Positions 43,523 through 52,003 of a DNA stretch of 64,000 nucleotides are shown one piece after another. Made by a program: the position numbers and the translations under genes. The stretch lies in NCBI GenBank assembly GCA_963716525.1, contig OY970315.1, forward strand, positions 2,356,001-2,420,000, read 5' to 3'. Each line of letters opens with the position of its first letter. Positions within the stretch are counted from its first letter, which is position 1. Below the pieces are notes generated by a model. That model saw only the letters and a list, made by a program, of their open reading frames with translations, did not search any database and was not told the DNA's origin. The stretch is from JBBREP01 sp963716525. Lineage in GTDB: Bacteria; Actinomycetota; Acidimicrobiia; IMCC26256; PALSA-610.

Positions 43523-44431
43523 TCAGGCCCGCACAGGGGCCTCGCCCGCGACGGTGGTGCGGTGCATGAAACGCCGGTGCCCCGACACGTCCGCCATCGC
43601 CATGTGCTGCAGGCAACGGTTGTCCCAGAATGCCACGTCGCCGGCTTCCCAGTGCCAGCGGCACGTGAACGCCGGCTGGGTGGAATGCGTGAACAGCCGG
43701 TCGAGCAGCCAGCGGGCCTCGTGGGCGGCCCACCCCTCGAGGCCGACGGTGTACTGCGCGTTCACGAACAGCGCGGGACGGCCGGTCTCGCCGTGCGCGC
43801 GGACCACCGGGTGGCTCCGGCTCGCGTTCGCCGATTCGTCGGTGTGCACGGTCATCCCCGCGAACAGGTTGTGCACCGCCTGCATCTTCGGCGAGTAGGC
43901 GTCGCGCGCGCTGTGCACGCCGTCGAGGGTGCGCAGCGTCGCCTGCAGGCCGGGCGACAACGTCTCGTAGGCGAGGTACTGGTTCGCCCAGATGGTGTCG
44001 GCGCCATAGGGCGGCACTTCGATCGCGTGCAGGATCGAGCCCATCGGCGGCGCGTCGAGGAACGAGAAGTCGGAGTGCCACAGTCCACCGAACGTGAAGC
44101 CCTGTTGCTCGCTCGCCTCGCGCACCACCGCGATCACCTCGGGATGGTCCGTGATCGCCTCCACGAACGGCACCGGGCTGTACGGGCCGAAGCGCCGGCT
44201 GAACGCCACCTGCTCGTCGGGCGTGAGCGACTGCTCGCGGAAGAACACGACGCAGTGGTCGAGCAGCGCGCGGCGGACCTCGGCCACAACGGCGTCGTCG
44301 AGCTCGCGTGCCAGGTCGACGCCCGAGATCACCGCGCCGCACGCGCCGGCGTAGCGGTCGACCGTGATCGTGCGGTAGCCGTGGCCGGTGGGCGCCGCGG
44401 GCACGGGAACAAGCGATTCGGTCGCGGTCAT
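43523..44431 (-). CDS. TauD/TfdA-family 2OG-Fe(II) dioxygenase
   Basis: A 302-residue oxygenase with the complete facial triad and cosubstrate Arg: LWHSDFSFLDAPP (HxD), AFWDNRCLQHMAMAD (distal His) and HRRFMHRTTV (Arg). N-terminal segments GAVISGVDLARELDD and VVFFREQSLTPDEQVAF are typical of TauD/TfdA. It hydroxylates a small acid, sulfonate or modified amino acid with oxygen and 2-oxoglutarate. It follows the PLP decarboxylase gene by 55 bp on the same strand, suggesting one pathway. Confidence 0.88.
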   Translation of the reverse strand: MTATESLVPVPAAPTGHGYRTITVDRYAGACGAVISGVDLARELDDAVVAEVRRALLDHCVVFFREQSLTPDEQVAFSRRFGPYSPVPFVEAITDHPEVIAVVREASEQQGFTFGGLWHSDFSFLDAPPMGSILHAIEVPPYGADTIWANQYLAYETLSPGLQATLRTLDGVHSARDAYSPKMQAVHNLFAGMTVHTDESANASRSHPVVRAHGETGRPALFVNAQYTVGLEGWAAHEARWLLDRLFTHSTQPAFTCRWHWEAGDVAFWDNRCLQHMAMADVSGHRRFMHRTTVAGEAPVRA

Positions 44432-44486
44432 CGCATCTCGAGCCTACGGCGGTGCGGCACCGAACCCGCGGCGAGCGCAGCGGTCG

Positions 44487-45857
44487 TCACGCCATCGCGG
44501 TGATGGCGGCTTCGAAGAGCTCGACCGAGGTATGCGGGTGGAGGAACACGAAGCGGGCGACGGGCTCGCCGTGCCAGCGCGTCGGTAGCACGAACACCGT
44601 GCCGTCGTCGAGGAGGCGCCGCGCCCAATCGAGGTACTCGGCCTCGCCCCAGCCGTGACGGCGGAACAGCAGCACGCCGAGCTCGGGCTCCACGACGAGC
44701 TCGAGTTCGGGATGCGCGCGCACCACGTCGGCGGCGCCGCGCGCATTCGCGAGCACCTGCTCTACAGCGTCGCGGTACGCGTCGGTGCCGTAGGTGGCGA
44801 GCGAGAACCACAGCGGCAGACCCCGCGCTCGCCGGGTGAGGTGCAGGGCGTAGTCGGAGGGGTCGACGCCGCCTTCCACCCGCATCGTGTCGAGATACGA
44901 CGCGTGCTGGCGGTGGACCGAATGCGCGAGGTCGGGTTCGCGGTAGACGAGCGCGCAGCAGTCGAGTGGCCCGAACAGCCACTTGTGCGGATCGACGATG
45001 AACGAGTGGGCGTGCTCGATACCGGCGAAGCGGTCGCGCACGCTCGGCGCGCACAGCGCCGCGCCGCCGTACGCGGCGTCGACGTGCATCCAGAGCTCGT
45101 GCTCGCGTGCCACGTCGGCGATGCCGCGCAGGTCGTCGATGCAGCCCGCGTTGGTGGCTCCCACGCTCGCGACGACGGCGAACACGGACCCAGGATCGCC
45201 GTCGTCGTGGAGCGCTCGCCGCAGCGCGTCGCCGGTGAGGCGGCCGCGGTCGTCGGACGGCACCACCAGCGCGTCGCAGCGGATCACGTGCAGTGCGCGC
45301 GCAACCGACGAGTGCGCATCGGCGCCGACTGCCACTCGAACGCGTCCGGGAGCGGCGGTGTCGCGCGCGGTGACGAGCGCCGAGAGGTTGCCGGCCGTGC
45401 CGCCGCTCACGAACACGCCGCCGGCCGATGCCGGCTGCCCGGCAAGCGACGCGATCCAGGCGAGCGTCTCCTGCTCGGCATGGATCGCACCGGCGGCTTC
45501 GATCCACGCCTCGGCGACGAGCGCCGACGCGCTCACGCACGCGTCGAACAGCGTGGCGGCGACGGTCGACGCCCCGGGGATCAGCGCACAGTGCTTCGGG
45601 CTGTTGAGCGGGATGGCGGCGGGCGCGAGCACGTCGGCGAACAGCGCGAGCGCCCGCTCGGCGCCGATGCCCTCGGGCGTGATCGTGGTGCCGACGCGAT
45701 CGGCGAGCGCCTTCACCGAGGGCGGAGCGACGGGATCGGGCGGGTGGGCGAGGCGCCGGCGCACGTAGTCGAAGCAGCGATCCGCGAGCCGCTCCGCGTC
45801 GGCGTCGAAGTCGAACATCGCCCCCATTGGAGCACCACGCGAGGGCACGCGCGTCAC
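44487..45857 (-). CDS. PLP-dependent group II decarboxylase (aromatic amino acid / glutamate type)
   Basis: A 456-residue fold-type-I PLP enzyme. The PLP-stacking and phosphate contacts are in VFVSGGTAGNLSALV, the pyridine Asp in LWMHVDAAYGG, and the Schiff-base Lys in VDPHKWLFGPLDC. Substrate-side segments (LNSPKHCALIPG) fit the AADC/GAD group. It should release CO2 from an amino acid to give an amine. The GTG at 45857 overlaps the upstream oxygenase stop codon (GTGA), supporting coupling; the ATG at 45827 is an alternative start closer to the family N-terminus. Confidence 0.88.
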   Translation of the reverse strand: MTRVPSRGAPMGAMFDFDADAERLADRCFDYVRRRLAHPPDPVAPPSVKALADRVGTTITPEGIGAERALALFADVLAPAAIPLNSPKHCALIPGASTVAATLFDACVSASALVAEAWIEAAGAIHAEQETLAWIASLAGQPASAGGVFVSGGTAGNLSALVTARDTAAPGRVRVAVGADAHSSVARALHVIRCDALVVPSDDRGRLTGDALRRALHDDGDPGSVFAVVASVGATNAGCIDDLRGIADVAREHELWMHVDAAYGGAALCAPSVRDRFAGIEHAHSFIVDPHKWLFGPLDCCALVYREPDLAHSVHRQHASYLDTMRVEGGVDPSDYALHLTRRARGLPLWFSLATYGTDAYRDAVEQVLANARGAADVVRAHPELELVVEPELGVLLFRRHGWGEAEYLDWARRLLDDGTVFVLPTRWHGEPVARFVFLHPHTSVELFEAAITAMA

Positions 45858-46894
45858 CCGGCCGGCAGCACGGCGGTGCCGAGATCGGGGAAGACCTTCG
45901 CGACCTTCGCGGCCAGGTAGTCACCGTAGGTGCCCGACAGCTCGTGCACGCTCGAGCCGTCCCAACGCGTCGCGGCATCGTCGGCCGGAGCCGGGTCGTC
46001 GAGCGGGAGCGGCGCGATCTCGGCATCCCAGGAGGGGTCGAGGAACAGCGGGAACGAGAGGCGATCGTGTGCGGCGACGTTGCGCACCCGGTGCGGCGTC
46101 GAGCGGTAGCGGCCGCCGGTCATCCGGTCGAGCATGTCGCCGATGTTGCACACGATGAGGTCGGAGTCGGCCGGCACCGAGACCCAGTGGTCGCCCGAGC
46201 GCACCTCGAGCCCGCCCCGGCCGTCCTGCACGAGCAACGTGAGCAGCCCGTAGTCGGTGTGCTCCTGCACGCTCCACACGTCGTCGGCCCCAGCACCGTC
46301 GGCGGGAAGCGGCGGGTAGCGGAAGATGCGGAACAGGATCGTGGGTTCAGCGGTGAGGTTGCGGCGGAACCATTCGGGGTCGAGGCCGAGCCCGAGCGCC
46401 ATCGCGCCGAGCACGCGGTGGCCGAGCGCGGTGACGGCCTCGATCCATTCGAGCACGAGCGGGCGGAGCTCGGGCACCTCGGCGGGGAAGAGGTTGGGCC
46501 CGTGGAGCGGCCGGTGCTCGACCGCGACTCGCGGATCGTCAGCCGCCAGCTCGCGGCCGAAATAGATGCCTTCCTTCGCGTCGGCCCGGCCCGACGTGAG
46601 CTCACCACTGAGTGGGAACCAACCGCGCCAGGCGCGGCCGCCGTGACGCATCGCGATCGTGGCCTTCACCGGTTCGGGGAGTGCGAAGAACCGGCGCGCC
46701 GCGGCGTCGAGGCGATCCCGCTGTCCGGTGTCGATGCCGTGCCCGGCGATCGCGAAGAACCCGTGGCTGCGGCACGCAGCGTCGATCCGACGGCCGACGG
46801 CCCGCCGCGCTCGGATGTCGTCGCCGAACAGCGGCGCGACGTCGAGCACCGGCAGGGCGTCGGCACCGTCGTGCCTCTCGTTCGCTTCGCTCAC
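45854..46894 (-). CDS. Isopenicillin-N-synthase-like 2OG/Fe(II) oxygenase
   Basis: A 346-residue oxygenase of the IPNS/plant-type DOXC group. N-terminal LPVLDVAPLFGDD and ACRSHGFFAIAGHGI (the conserved GFF...GHG), then the iron ligands in VQEHTDYGLLTLL (HxD) and YRSTPHRV (His), and the cosubstrate motif RLSFPLFLDP (RxS). It could oxidise a small metabolite such as an amino-acid derivative. It is first in a three-gene run with the PLP decarboxylase and TauD dioxygenase, and divergent from an amidohydrolase with 85 bp between starts. Confidence 0.88.
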   Translation of the reverse strand: MSEANERHDGADALPVLDVAPLFGDDIRARRAVGRRIDAACRSHGFFAIAGHGIDTGQRDRLDAAARRFFALPEPVKATIAMRHGGRAWRGWFPLSGELTSGRADAKEGIYFGRELAADDPRVAVEHRPLHGPNLFPAEVPELRPLVLEWIEAVTALGHRVLGAMALGLGLDPEWFRRNLTAEPTILFRIFRYPPLPADGAGADDVWSVQEHTDYGLLTLLVQDGRGGLEVRSGDHWVSVPADSDLIVCNIGDMLDRMTGGRYRSTPHRVRNVAAHDRLSFPLFLDPSWDAEIAPLPLDDPAPADDAATRWDGSSVHELSGTYGDYLAAKVAKVFPDLGTAVLPAG

Positions 46895-46979
46895 GGGCCG
46901 GCCGGCCTCCCTCGCTGCTCACCGCGCGCCGGGATACCCGGCTGGCGGACGCTCGGCGGGTCGAAACTACCCTTGGGGC

Positions 46980-48161
46980 ATGTCCGATCCGCTCGACTAC
47001 CTCGCGTTCGACGCCGACAACCACTACTACGAGGCGCTGGATGCGTTCACCCGCCATGTCGACCCGAAGCTCCGTGGTCGCTGCGTGCAGTGGGCCGAGA
47101 TCGACGGCCGCAAGTACCACGTCGTCGGGGGCCGGGTGAGCCACGCGGTCGCGAACGCCACGTTCGACCCGATCGCGAAGGCCGGCGCGATGCACGACTT
47201 CTTCCGAGGCAACCCCGAGGGCCGCAACCCCCTGGAGTTCCTGCGCGACCGCGAGCCGATCCCGGCCGAGTACCGCGAGCCCGAGGCGCGCCTCGCCCGG
47301 ATGGACGAGTTCGGGCTCGAATCGGTGTGGCTGTTCCCCACGCTGGGTGTGCTCTACGAGGAGTTGCTGAAGCACGACCCGTTCGCGGTGACCACCACGT
47401 TCCGCGCCTTCAACGAATGGCTGCACGACGACTGGGGCTTCCACTACGCCGACCGCATCTTCTCGGCGCCGTACATCTCGCTGTGCGACGTGGAGTGGGC
47501 GTGCCGCGAGCTCGATCTCTCGCTCGATCGCGGCGCGCGCCTCGTGTGCATGCGTCCGGCCGCTGCGTTCACCGCTTCGGGTGCCCGCACGCCGAGCGAC
47601 CCGATGTTCGACCCGTTCTGGGCGCGCGTCGCGGAGGCGGGCATCACGGTGGTCGTCCACGCGGGCGACAGCGGCGTGTCGGCCAACGGCTACGCGCCCG
47701 ACGGCTTCGGCGCCACGTTCGGTGGCGGTGGCTGGACCCCGTCGATCAAGGCGTTCAACATCGAGCGGGCGGCCCACGACTTCTTGATCACGCTGGTGTT
47801 CGAGAAGCTCTTCGACCGCTTCCCGCGCCTGCGCATCGCGTCGGTGGAGAACGGTTCCACGTTCCTGCGCGACCTGTTCGCGAAGCTGCGGTCGACCGAG
47901 AAGAAGATGCCCGGCTCGTTCCGCGCCGACCCGGTCGACACGTTCCGCCGCAACGTGTGGATCAATCCGTTCTGGGAGGACGACCCGTACGAGATCGCCG
48001 AGCTCATGGGCACCGATCGGGTGATCTTCGGCTCCGACTGGCCGCACATCGAGGGCATGCCGCGACCGCTCGACTACGTGGCCGAGCTCAAGGACTTCGA
48101 CGACGCCGACCGGCGCAAGATCCTGCGCGACAACGCGGTGGAGCTCAACACCGCGATCTGA
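46980..48161 (+). CDS. Amidohydrolase-2 family protein
   Basis: A 393-residue TIM-barrel enzyme. LAFDADNHYYEALDAFTRH holds the N-terminal metal motif (DxDNHYYE, as in related actinobacterial paralogues), ITVVVHAGDSG the His, RLRIASVENGSTFLRD a conserved Glu-Asn-Gly, and VIFGSDWPHIEGM the C-terminal metal-binding Asp. It probably hydrolyses or decarboxylates an aromatic or acyl compound. It is the third such gene in the window (others at 16803 and 21495) and is divergent from the oxygenase/decarboxylase run. Confidence 0.87.
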   Translation: MSDPLDYLAFDADNHYYEALDAFTRHVDPKLRGRCVQWAEIDGRKYHVVGGRVSHAVANATFDPIAKAGAMHDFFRGNPEGRNPLEFLRDREPIPAEYREPEARLARMDEFGLESVWLFPTLGVLYEELLKHDPFAVTTTFRAFNEWLHDDWGFHYADRIFSAPYISLCDVEWACRELDLSLDRGARLVCMRPAAAFTASGARTPSDPMFDPFWARVAEAGITVVVHAGDSGVSANGYAPDGFGATFGGGGWTPSIKAFNIERAAHDFLITLVFEKLFDRFPRLRIASVENGSTFLRDLFAKLRSTEKKMPGSFRADPVDTFRRNVWINPFWEDDPYEIAELMGTDRVIFGSDWPHIEGMPRPLDYVAELKDFDDADRRKILRDNAVELNTAI

Positions 48162-48182
48162 TCTGAGGCGGCCGTCGCACGA

Positions 48183-49001
48183 TCACGCGACGGCGATGAG
48201 CACCACCGCGGCGGCCGCCACGGCGAGCGCCACCCGCTGGTGGAGCACGAGCCTCTCGTCGAGCACCACCCGCGCGAGCACGAGCGTGCTCGCCGGGTAG
48301 AGCGCGCCGATCACGCCGACGATCGCAAGGTCGCCGTGGCGCGACGCGGTGAGGAACACCGCGTTCGCGAGCACGTCGCCGAAGCCGGCCGCGATCGTGA
48401 TCGTCAATGCCGCGGCGCTGACACGCAGCGGGGCGCGACGGACCTGCGAACCGCCGACGTAGAGCAGGCACGCGGCGGCGCGCGCCGCGACGATCGGCCA
48501 CAGGCCGGAGCCGTGATGGGCTTCCGACAGCAGCGAGAAGAATCCGCCGAAGCCGGCTCCCGCGAGGATCGCAGGCCCGAGCGCGCGTGTCGTGGTGGCG
48601 ATGCTCCTGCCGCTCCCGCCGCCACCGAACATCGCGACCGCGGCGATCGTGAGCGCGATCCCCGCCGCGGCGGCAAGCGACGGGCGTTCGCCGAGGAGCA
48701 GGCCCACGCACACCGGGACCGCGGCGGACACGACGCCGGTCACGGGTGAGACGATGCTCATCGTGCCGAGCGCGAGCGCGCGGTAGAACAGCGCCAGGCC
48801 GAGCCCGCCGCAGAGGCCGGCGGCGGCGCCCCAACCGAAGTCGCTCGCGGTCACGTGCGCGGCGCCGGAGATCGGCGCGACGGCGACGATCACCACGAGC
48901 CCGACGAGCTGGGTGACGAACACGACCCCGAACGTGGAGCCGTTGCGCCGCACGGCCATGCCGCCGGCGAAGTCGGCCGAGCCGTACAGCGCCGACGACA
49001 C
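48183..49001 (-). CDS. DMT-superfamily (EamA) transporter
   Basis: A ten-helix transporter made of two EamA repeats; repeat 1 includes SPVTGVVSAAVPVCVGLLLGERPSLAAAAG and repeat 2 ALYPASTLVLARVVLDERLVLHQRVALAV, each with the E-R before the last helix typical of this family. It moves small metabolites across the membrane. The GTG at 49001 starts inside the first helix. The more likely start is the ATG at 49059 (which overlaps the upstream stop as ATGA); its frame (MTTPAEH) hits a stop after seven codons unless one base is missing near 49040, so a further frameshift is suspected. Confidence 0.78.
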   Translation of the reverse strand: MSSALYGSADFAGGMAVRRNGSTFGVVFVTQLVGLVVIVAVAPISGAAHVTASDFGWGAAAGLCGGLGLALFYRALALGTMSIVSPVTGVVSAAVPVCVGLLLGERPSLAAAAGIALTIAAVAMFGGGGSGRSIATTTRALGPAILAGAGFGGFFSLLSEAHHGSGLWPIVAARAAACLLYVGGSQVRRAPLRVSAAALTITIAAGFGDVLANAVFLTASRHGDLAIVGVIGALYPASTLVLARVVLDERLVLHQRVALAVAAAAVVLIAVA

Positions 49002-49055
49002 CAGTGCGAGCGCGATCCGCGAGCAGCGCGAGGCCTCAGTGTTCGGCGGGCGTGG

Positions 49056-49820
49056 TCATGCGCCCTCGAACCAGTCCCACTGCCACGGCGTGATCGTCTC
49101 GAGCGTGGCCGCCATCTCGGGCCGCGCGCCGGCCCCGGCCGGGCCCGGACCACCGCCGAGCGCCTTGAGCTGCCGCGTGGTGGCGTCGAGGTCGCCGTCG
49201 ATCCACACGATGGTGATGCGGCGCGGCCCCGGGCGCCACACCTGGGCGTCGAAACGGGGCGACGTCTGGAACTGCCAGACCCCTGCAACGCCGTCGAGTG
49301 CACACATCCGGGGGGCGTGCTCGGTGTGCCACCACTCGTCGTGCCCGGTTCGCGCGCGCTCGTCGCCGGTGAGCGACTCGACGATCACGTGCACGCCGTG
49401 ATGCGGCCGGTAGGGCACCGCCTCGGCCGACACCAGCACCCGGTCGGACGCGCGGGCGTCCACGAGCGCGAACGGTCCCGACAGGTGCGCGCGACGGTGG
49501 CGATGGAATCGGCCCACGCGGCCGAGCTCCTTACCGAGCGCCAGGAACTCGGTGAGCGTCTCGTCGAGCGGGTCGCGCATGAGATAGAGCGTCACGTAGT
49601 GCACGCGGTCGAACGGTGCGACCGCGAGGGCCTCTGCGGCGCCGCCTTGTGCGCTCGTGCGACGCGCCGGCGGCCATACCCAGCGCTGGCCGTACACGAT
49701 CCCGTCGAGGGGAAACTGCTCGGGCATGTGGTCGAGTTGGTGCCACTCGTTGTACGAGCGATGCTCGGCGGGGTCGGTGACCTCGGTGAACGAGAAGAAA
49801 CCGGCGCTCACCTTGGCCAC
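49056..49820 (-). CDS. EthD-like dimeric alpha/beta-barrel protein
   Basis: A 254-residue protein with two ferredoxin-like halves. Each begins with a conserved His-rich helix: YNEWHQLDHMPEQFPLDGI in the first and HDEWWHTEHAPRMCALDGV in the second. The Y/DEWH...H-P-pattern is typical of EthD/DUF4286-type dimeric barrels, which assist in ring-cleavage or oxidation pathways. The function is otherwise unknown. The GTG at 49820 is chosen because the family homology begins there (KVSAGFFSFTEVTDP). It lies 56 bp from the divergent sulfatase gene. Confidence 0.72.
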   Translation of the reverse strand: MAKVSAGFFSFTEVTDPAEHRSYNEWHQLDHMPEQFPLDGIVYGQRWVWPPARRTSAQGGAAEALAVAPFDRVHYVTLYLMRDPLDETLTEFLALGKELGRVGRFHRHRRAHLSGPFALVDARASDRVLVSAEAVPYRPHHGVHVIVESLTGDERARTGHDEWWHTEHAPRMCALDGVAGVWQFQTSPRFDAQVWRPGPRRITIVWIDGDLDATTRQLKALGGGPGPAGAGARPEMAATLETITPWQWDWFEGA

Positions 49821-49876
49821 GCGTCGAGTCTTGCACGCGACTTCGATCGTCGACGCCCCCGGAGTAGAACGAGCCG

Positions 49877-51436
49877 ATGCTCGCACGGCGCTCGACGCAG
49901 TTGACAGCAGGCTTCGTCGCGCTCGCGCTGGTGGCGGCGGCGTGCAGTAGCTCCAAGTCGACGCACGAGCCGACCACCACCAATGCCGCGGCGACCACGG
50001 CGCCGGGTGCCACCGGCAAGCCGAACATCGTGTTCGTGCTCGCCGACGACCTCGATCTGCGGGAGATCTCCTACCTGCCGTCGGTGCGCCGCCTCATTGC
50101 GGCGCAGGGCATGAGCCTCGACGACTACTTCGTGAGCAACTCGCTCTGCTGCCCCTCGCGCACCACCATGTTGCGGGGCGAGTACTCGCACGACACCGGG
50201 GTGCACTCGAACGCGGGCCCGAGCGGGGGCTTCAACGCCGCCTACGCCGCCGGTGACACGACGGCGACGATCGGCAACTGGATGCAGTCGGCGGGCTACG
50301 CCACGGCGCTCTACGGCAAGTTCCTCAACGGGTACCCCGGCAAGGCCGGGCGCAGGTACGAGCCGAGCGGCTGGACCGACTGGGGTGGCGCGATCGATTC
50401 GGCCCAGGCCTATGGCGAGTACAACTACACGGTCGTGCGCAACGGGCAACCGGTGTCCTACGGGCACCGCAACGTCGACTACGGCACCACGGTCTACACG
50501 GGCTACGCGAAGAGCTTCATCCAGCGTGAGACGCAGGATCACACGCCGTTCTTCCTGTACCTCGCGTACTTCGCGCCGCATCAGCCCGCCACCCCCGCGC
50601 CCCGCGACCTTGCGAAGTACCCGAACGCGAAGGCGCCGCGCGCGCCGTCGTACAACGAGGCCGACGTCTCCGACAAGCCGGCGTGGCTGCGCGCCCAGCC
50701 GCTGATGTCGAGCGCGCTCATCGCCAAGGTCGACGACCTCTACCGGCGCCGCATCCGATCGCTCCAGGCGGTCGACCGCGACGTGGCCCAGCTCTACAAC
50801 GAGCTGCGCGCCGACGGTCAGCTCGCGAACACCTACTTCGTCTTCACGTCCGACAACGGCTTCCATCTCGGCGAACACCGCCTGCCGGCCGGCAAGCGCA
50901 CGCCGTATGAGGACGACATCCATGTGCCGTTCTTCGTGCGTGGCCCGGGCATCGCACCGGGCTCGCACAGCAGCGCGATGGGGGGCAACGTCGACCTCCC
51001 GCAAACCTTCGCCGCGATCGCGGGGGCGAGGCTGCCGTCGTACGAGGAGGGCCGCTCACTGCTCGGCGTGTGGCACGGCGACAGCGCGTCCGACACCCGC
51101 AATGCCTACCTCCTCGAGCACTGGCCGGAGCCGGCGTCGTCGCAGGACAACGATGTGAACCCGAAGACGAACGGAGCGCTGGCGGCCGCCGAGCCGTCCG
51201 ACATCCCCACCTATTTCGGCGTGCGCACTGCGACGATCACGTACGTGGAGTACTCGACCGGTGAACGCGAGCTCTACGACGTGGTCACCGATCCGAACGA
51301 GCTCCAGAACCTCGCGCCGGATGCGTCGAAGGCGACGCTCGACGCGTGGCACCGCTACCTCGTCCCGCTCGAAGGCTGTCACGGACACGGCTGTGCCGTC
51401 GCCGACGCGGGCGCGCCGCCCACCGCGACGCGCTAG
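49877..51436 (+). CDS. Secreted lipoprotein sulfatase (type I, formylglycine-dependent)
   Basis: A 519-residue arylsulfatase-family enzyme. It has a lipoprotein signal with lipobox VAAAC at about 19-23, so it is displayed outside the cell. KPNIVFVLADDLD holds the metal-binding Asp pair, and the sulfatase signature is NSLCCPSRTTMLRGEYS with Cys91 (CxPSR) as the residue converted to formylglycine. FTSDNGFHLGEHRL holds the further metal ligands. It should release sulfate from sulfated glycans or related esters. No sulfatase-modifying enzyme is in the window. The stop codon lies in a short tandem repeat. Confidence 0.92.
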   Translation: MLARRSTQLTAGFVALALVAAACSSSKSTHEPTTTNAAATTAPGATGKPNIVFVLADDLDLREISYLPSVRRLIAAQGMSLDDYFVSNSLCCPSRTTMLRGEYSHDTGVHSNAGPSGGFNAAYAAGDTTATIGNWMQSAGYATALYGKFLNGYPGKAGRRYEPSGWTDWGGAIDSAQAYGEYNYTVVRNGQPVSYGHRNVDYGTTVYTGYAKSFIQRETQDHTPFFLYLAYFAPHQPATPAPRDLAKYPNAKAPRAPSYNEADVSDKPAWLRAQPLMSSALIAKVDDLYRRRIRSLQAVDRDVAQLYNELRADGQLANTYFVFTSDNGFHLGEHRLPAGKRTPYEDDIHVPFFVRGPGIAPGSHSSAMGGNVDLPQTFAAIAGARLPSYEEGRSLLGVWHGDSASDTRNAYLLEHWPEPASSQDNDVNPKTNGALAAAEPSDIPTYFGVRTATITYVEYSTGERELYDVVTDPNELQNLAPDASKATLDAWHRYLVPLEGCHGHGCAVADAGAPPTATR

Positions 51437-51480
51437 GCGGGTGCGGTCGGGCGCTAGGCGGGTGCGGTCGCGCCAGGCGG
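51431..51480. repeat. 21-bp tandem duplication at the sulfatase stop codon
   Basis: cgctaggcgggtgcggtcggg is repeated once and followed by a partial third copy (cgccaggcggg). The sulfatase TAG is within the first copy. It fills the gap between the sulfatase and zur genes. Confidence 0.85.
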
Positions 51481-51484
51481 GCGG

Positions 51485-51925
51485 TCAGCTGCAGTCGCTG
51501 CACACGCCGACGAGGTCGAGGCGGTGGCCGTCCGCCTTGAACCGGGCGCGTGACGCGACGCGCCGCAGCGCCCGCGAGAGGTCGGCCTCGAGGGCGGCGG
51601 GCACCGTGAAGTCGCCGACGGATCCGCAGCTGGAGCAGATCAGGTGGTGGTGGTGCTCGGTGAGGTCCTCGGCCAGCTCGAAGCGGGCGAACTCGCCGTT
51701 CGTGAGGATGCGCCGGACGACACCGGCTCGCTCGAGCACCACCAGGTTGCGGTAGAGCGAGCTCTGTGCGAGCGAGTCGTCGGTGTCGAGCAGTTCGGCG
51801 ATGCTGCGGGGCCGGTCGGCGCGTGCGAGCAGCTCGACGACGGCGCGCCGGCGCGCGGTGTAGCGCTGGTCGACGGCGCGGAGCCGGGAGGCGGCGAGGG
51901 TGTGCAACTCGGCCACGGCGGTCAC
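51485..51925 (-). CDS. zur: Fur-family zinc uptake regulator (Zur)
   Basis: A 146-residue Fur-family repressor. It has a winged-helix N-terminus (YTARRRAVVELLARADRPRS, SLAQSSLYRNLVVLERAGVV), then the metal region HHHHLICSSCGSVGDF and the C-terminal CSDC, giving the two CxxC pairs of the structural zinc site. Divergent position next to znuACB identifies it as the zinc sensor rather than an iron regulator. The GTG at 51925 is the start. An imperfect palindrome at 51980-51998 between the two genes is a likely operator for both. Confidence 0.88.
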   Translation of the reverse strand: MTAVAELHTLAASRLRAVDQRYTARRRAVVELLARADRPRSIAELLDTDDSLAQSSLYRNLVVLERAGVVRRILTNGEFARFELAEDLTEHHHHLICSSCGSVGDFTVPAALEADLSRALRRVASRARFKADGHRLDLVGVCSDCS

Positions 51926-51979
51926 CGTAGCCGGAAAGTGAGAACCGCTGAGAATCGGCTGGCCGATTTGGCGAATGAG

Positions 51980-51998
51980 AATGAGAACGGCTTTCATT
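51980..51998. promoter_or_regulatory. Candidate Zur box
   Basis: aatgagaacggctttcatt is an imperfect inverted repeat (aatga...tcatt) with the A/T-rich arms expected of Zur/Fur operators, in an otherwise very GC-rich sequence. It lies just 5 bp before the znuA start codon and 55 bp before zur. The preceding aatgagaatgag adds a second half-site. Confidence 0.6.
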
Positions 51999-52003
51999 AT
52001 CGA

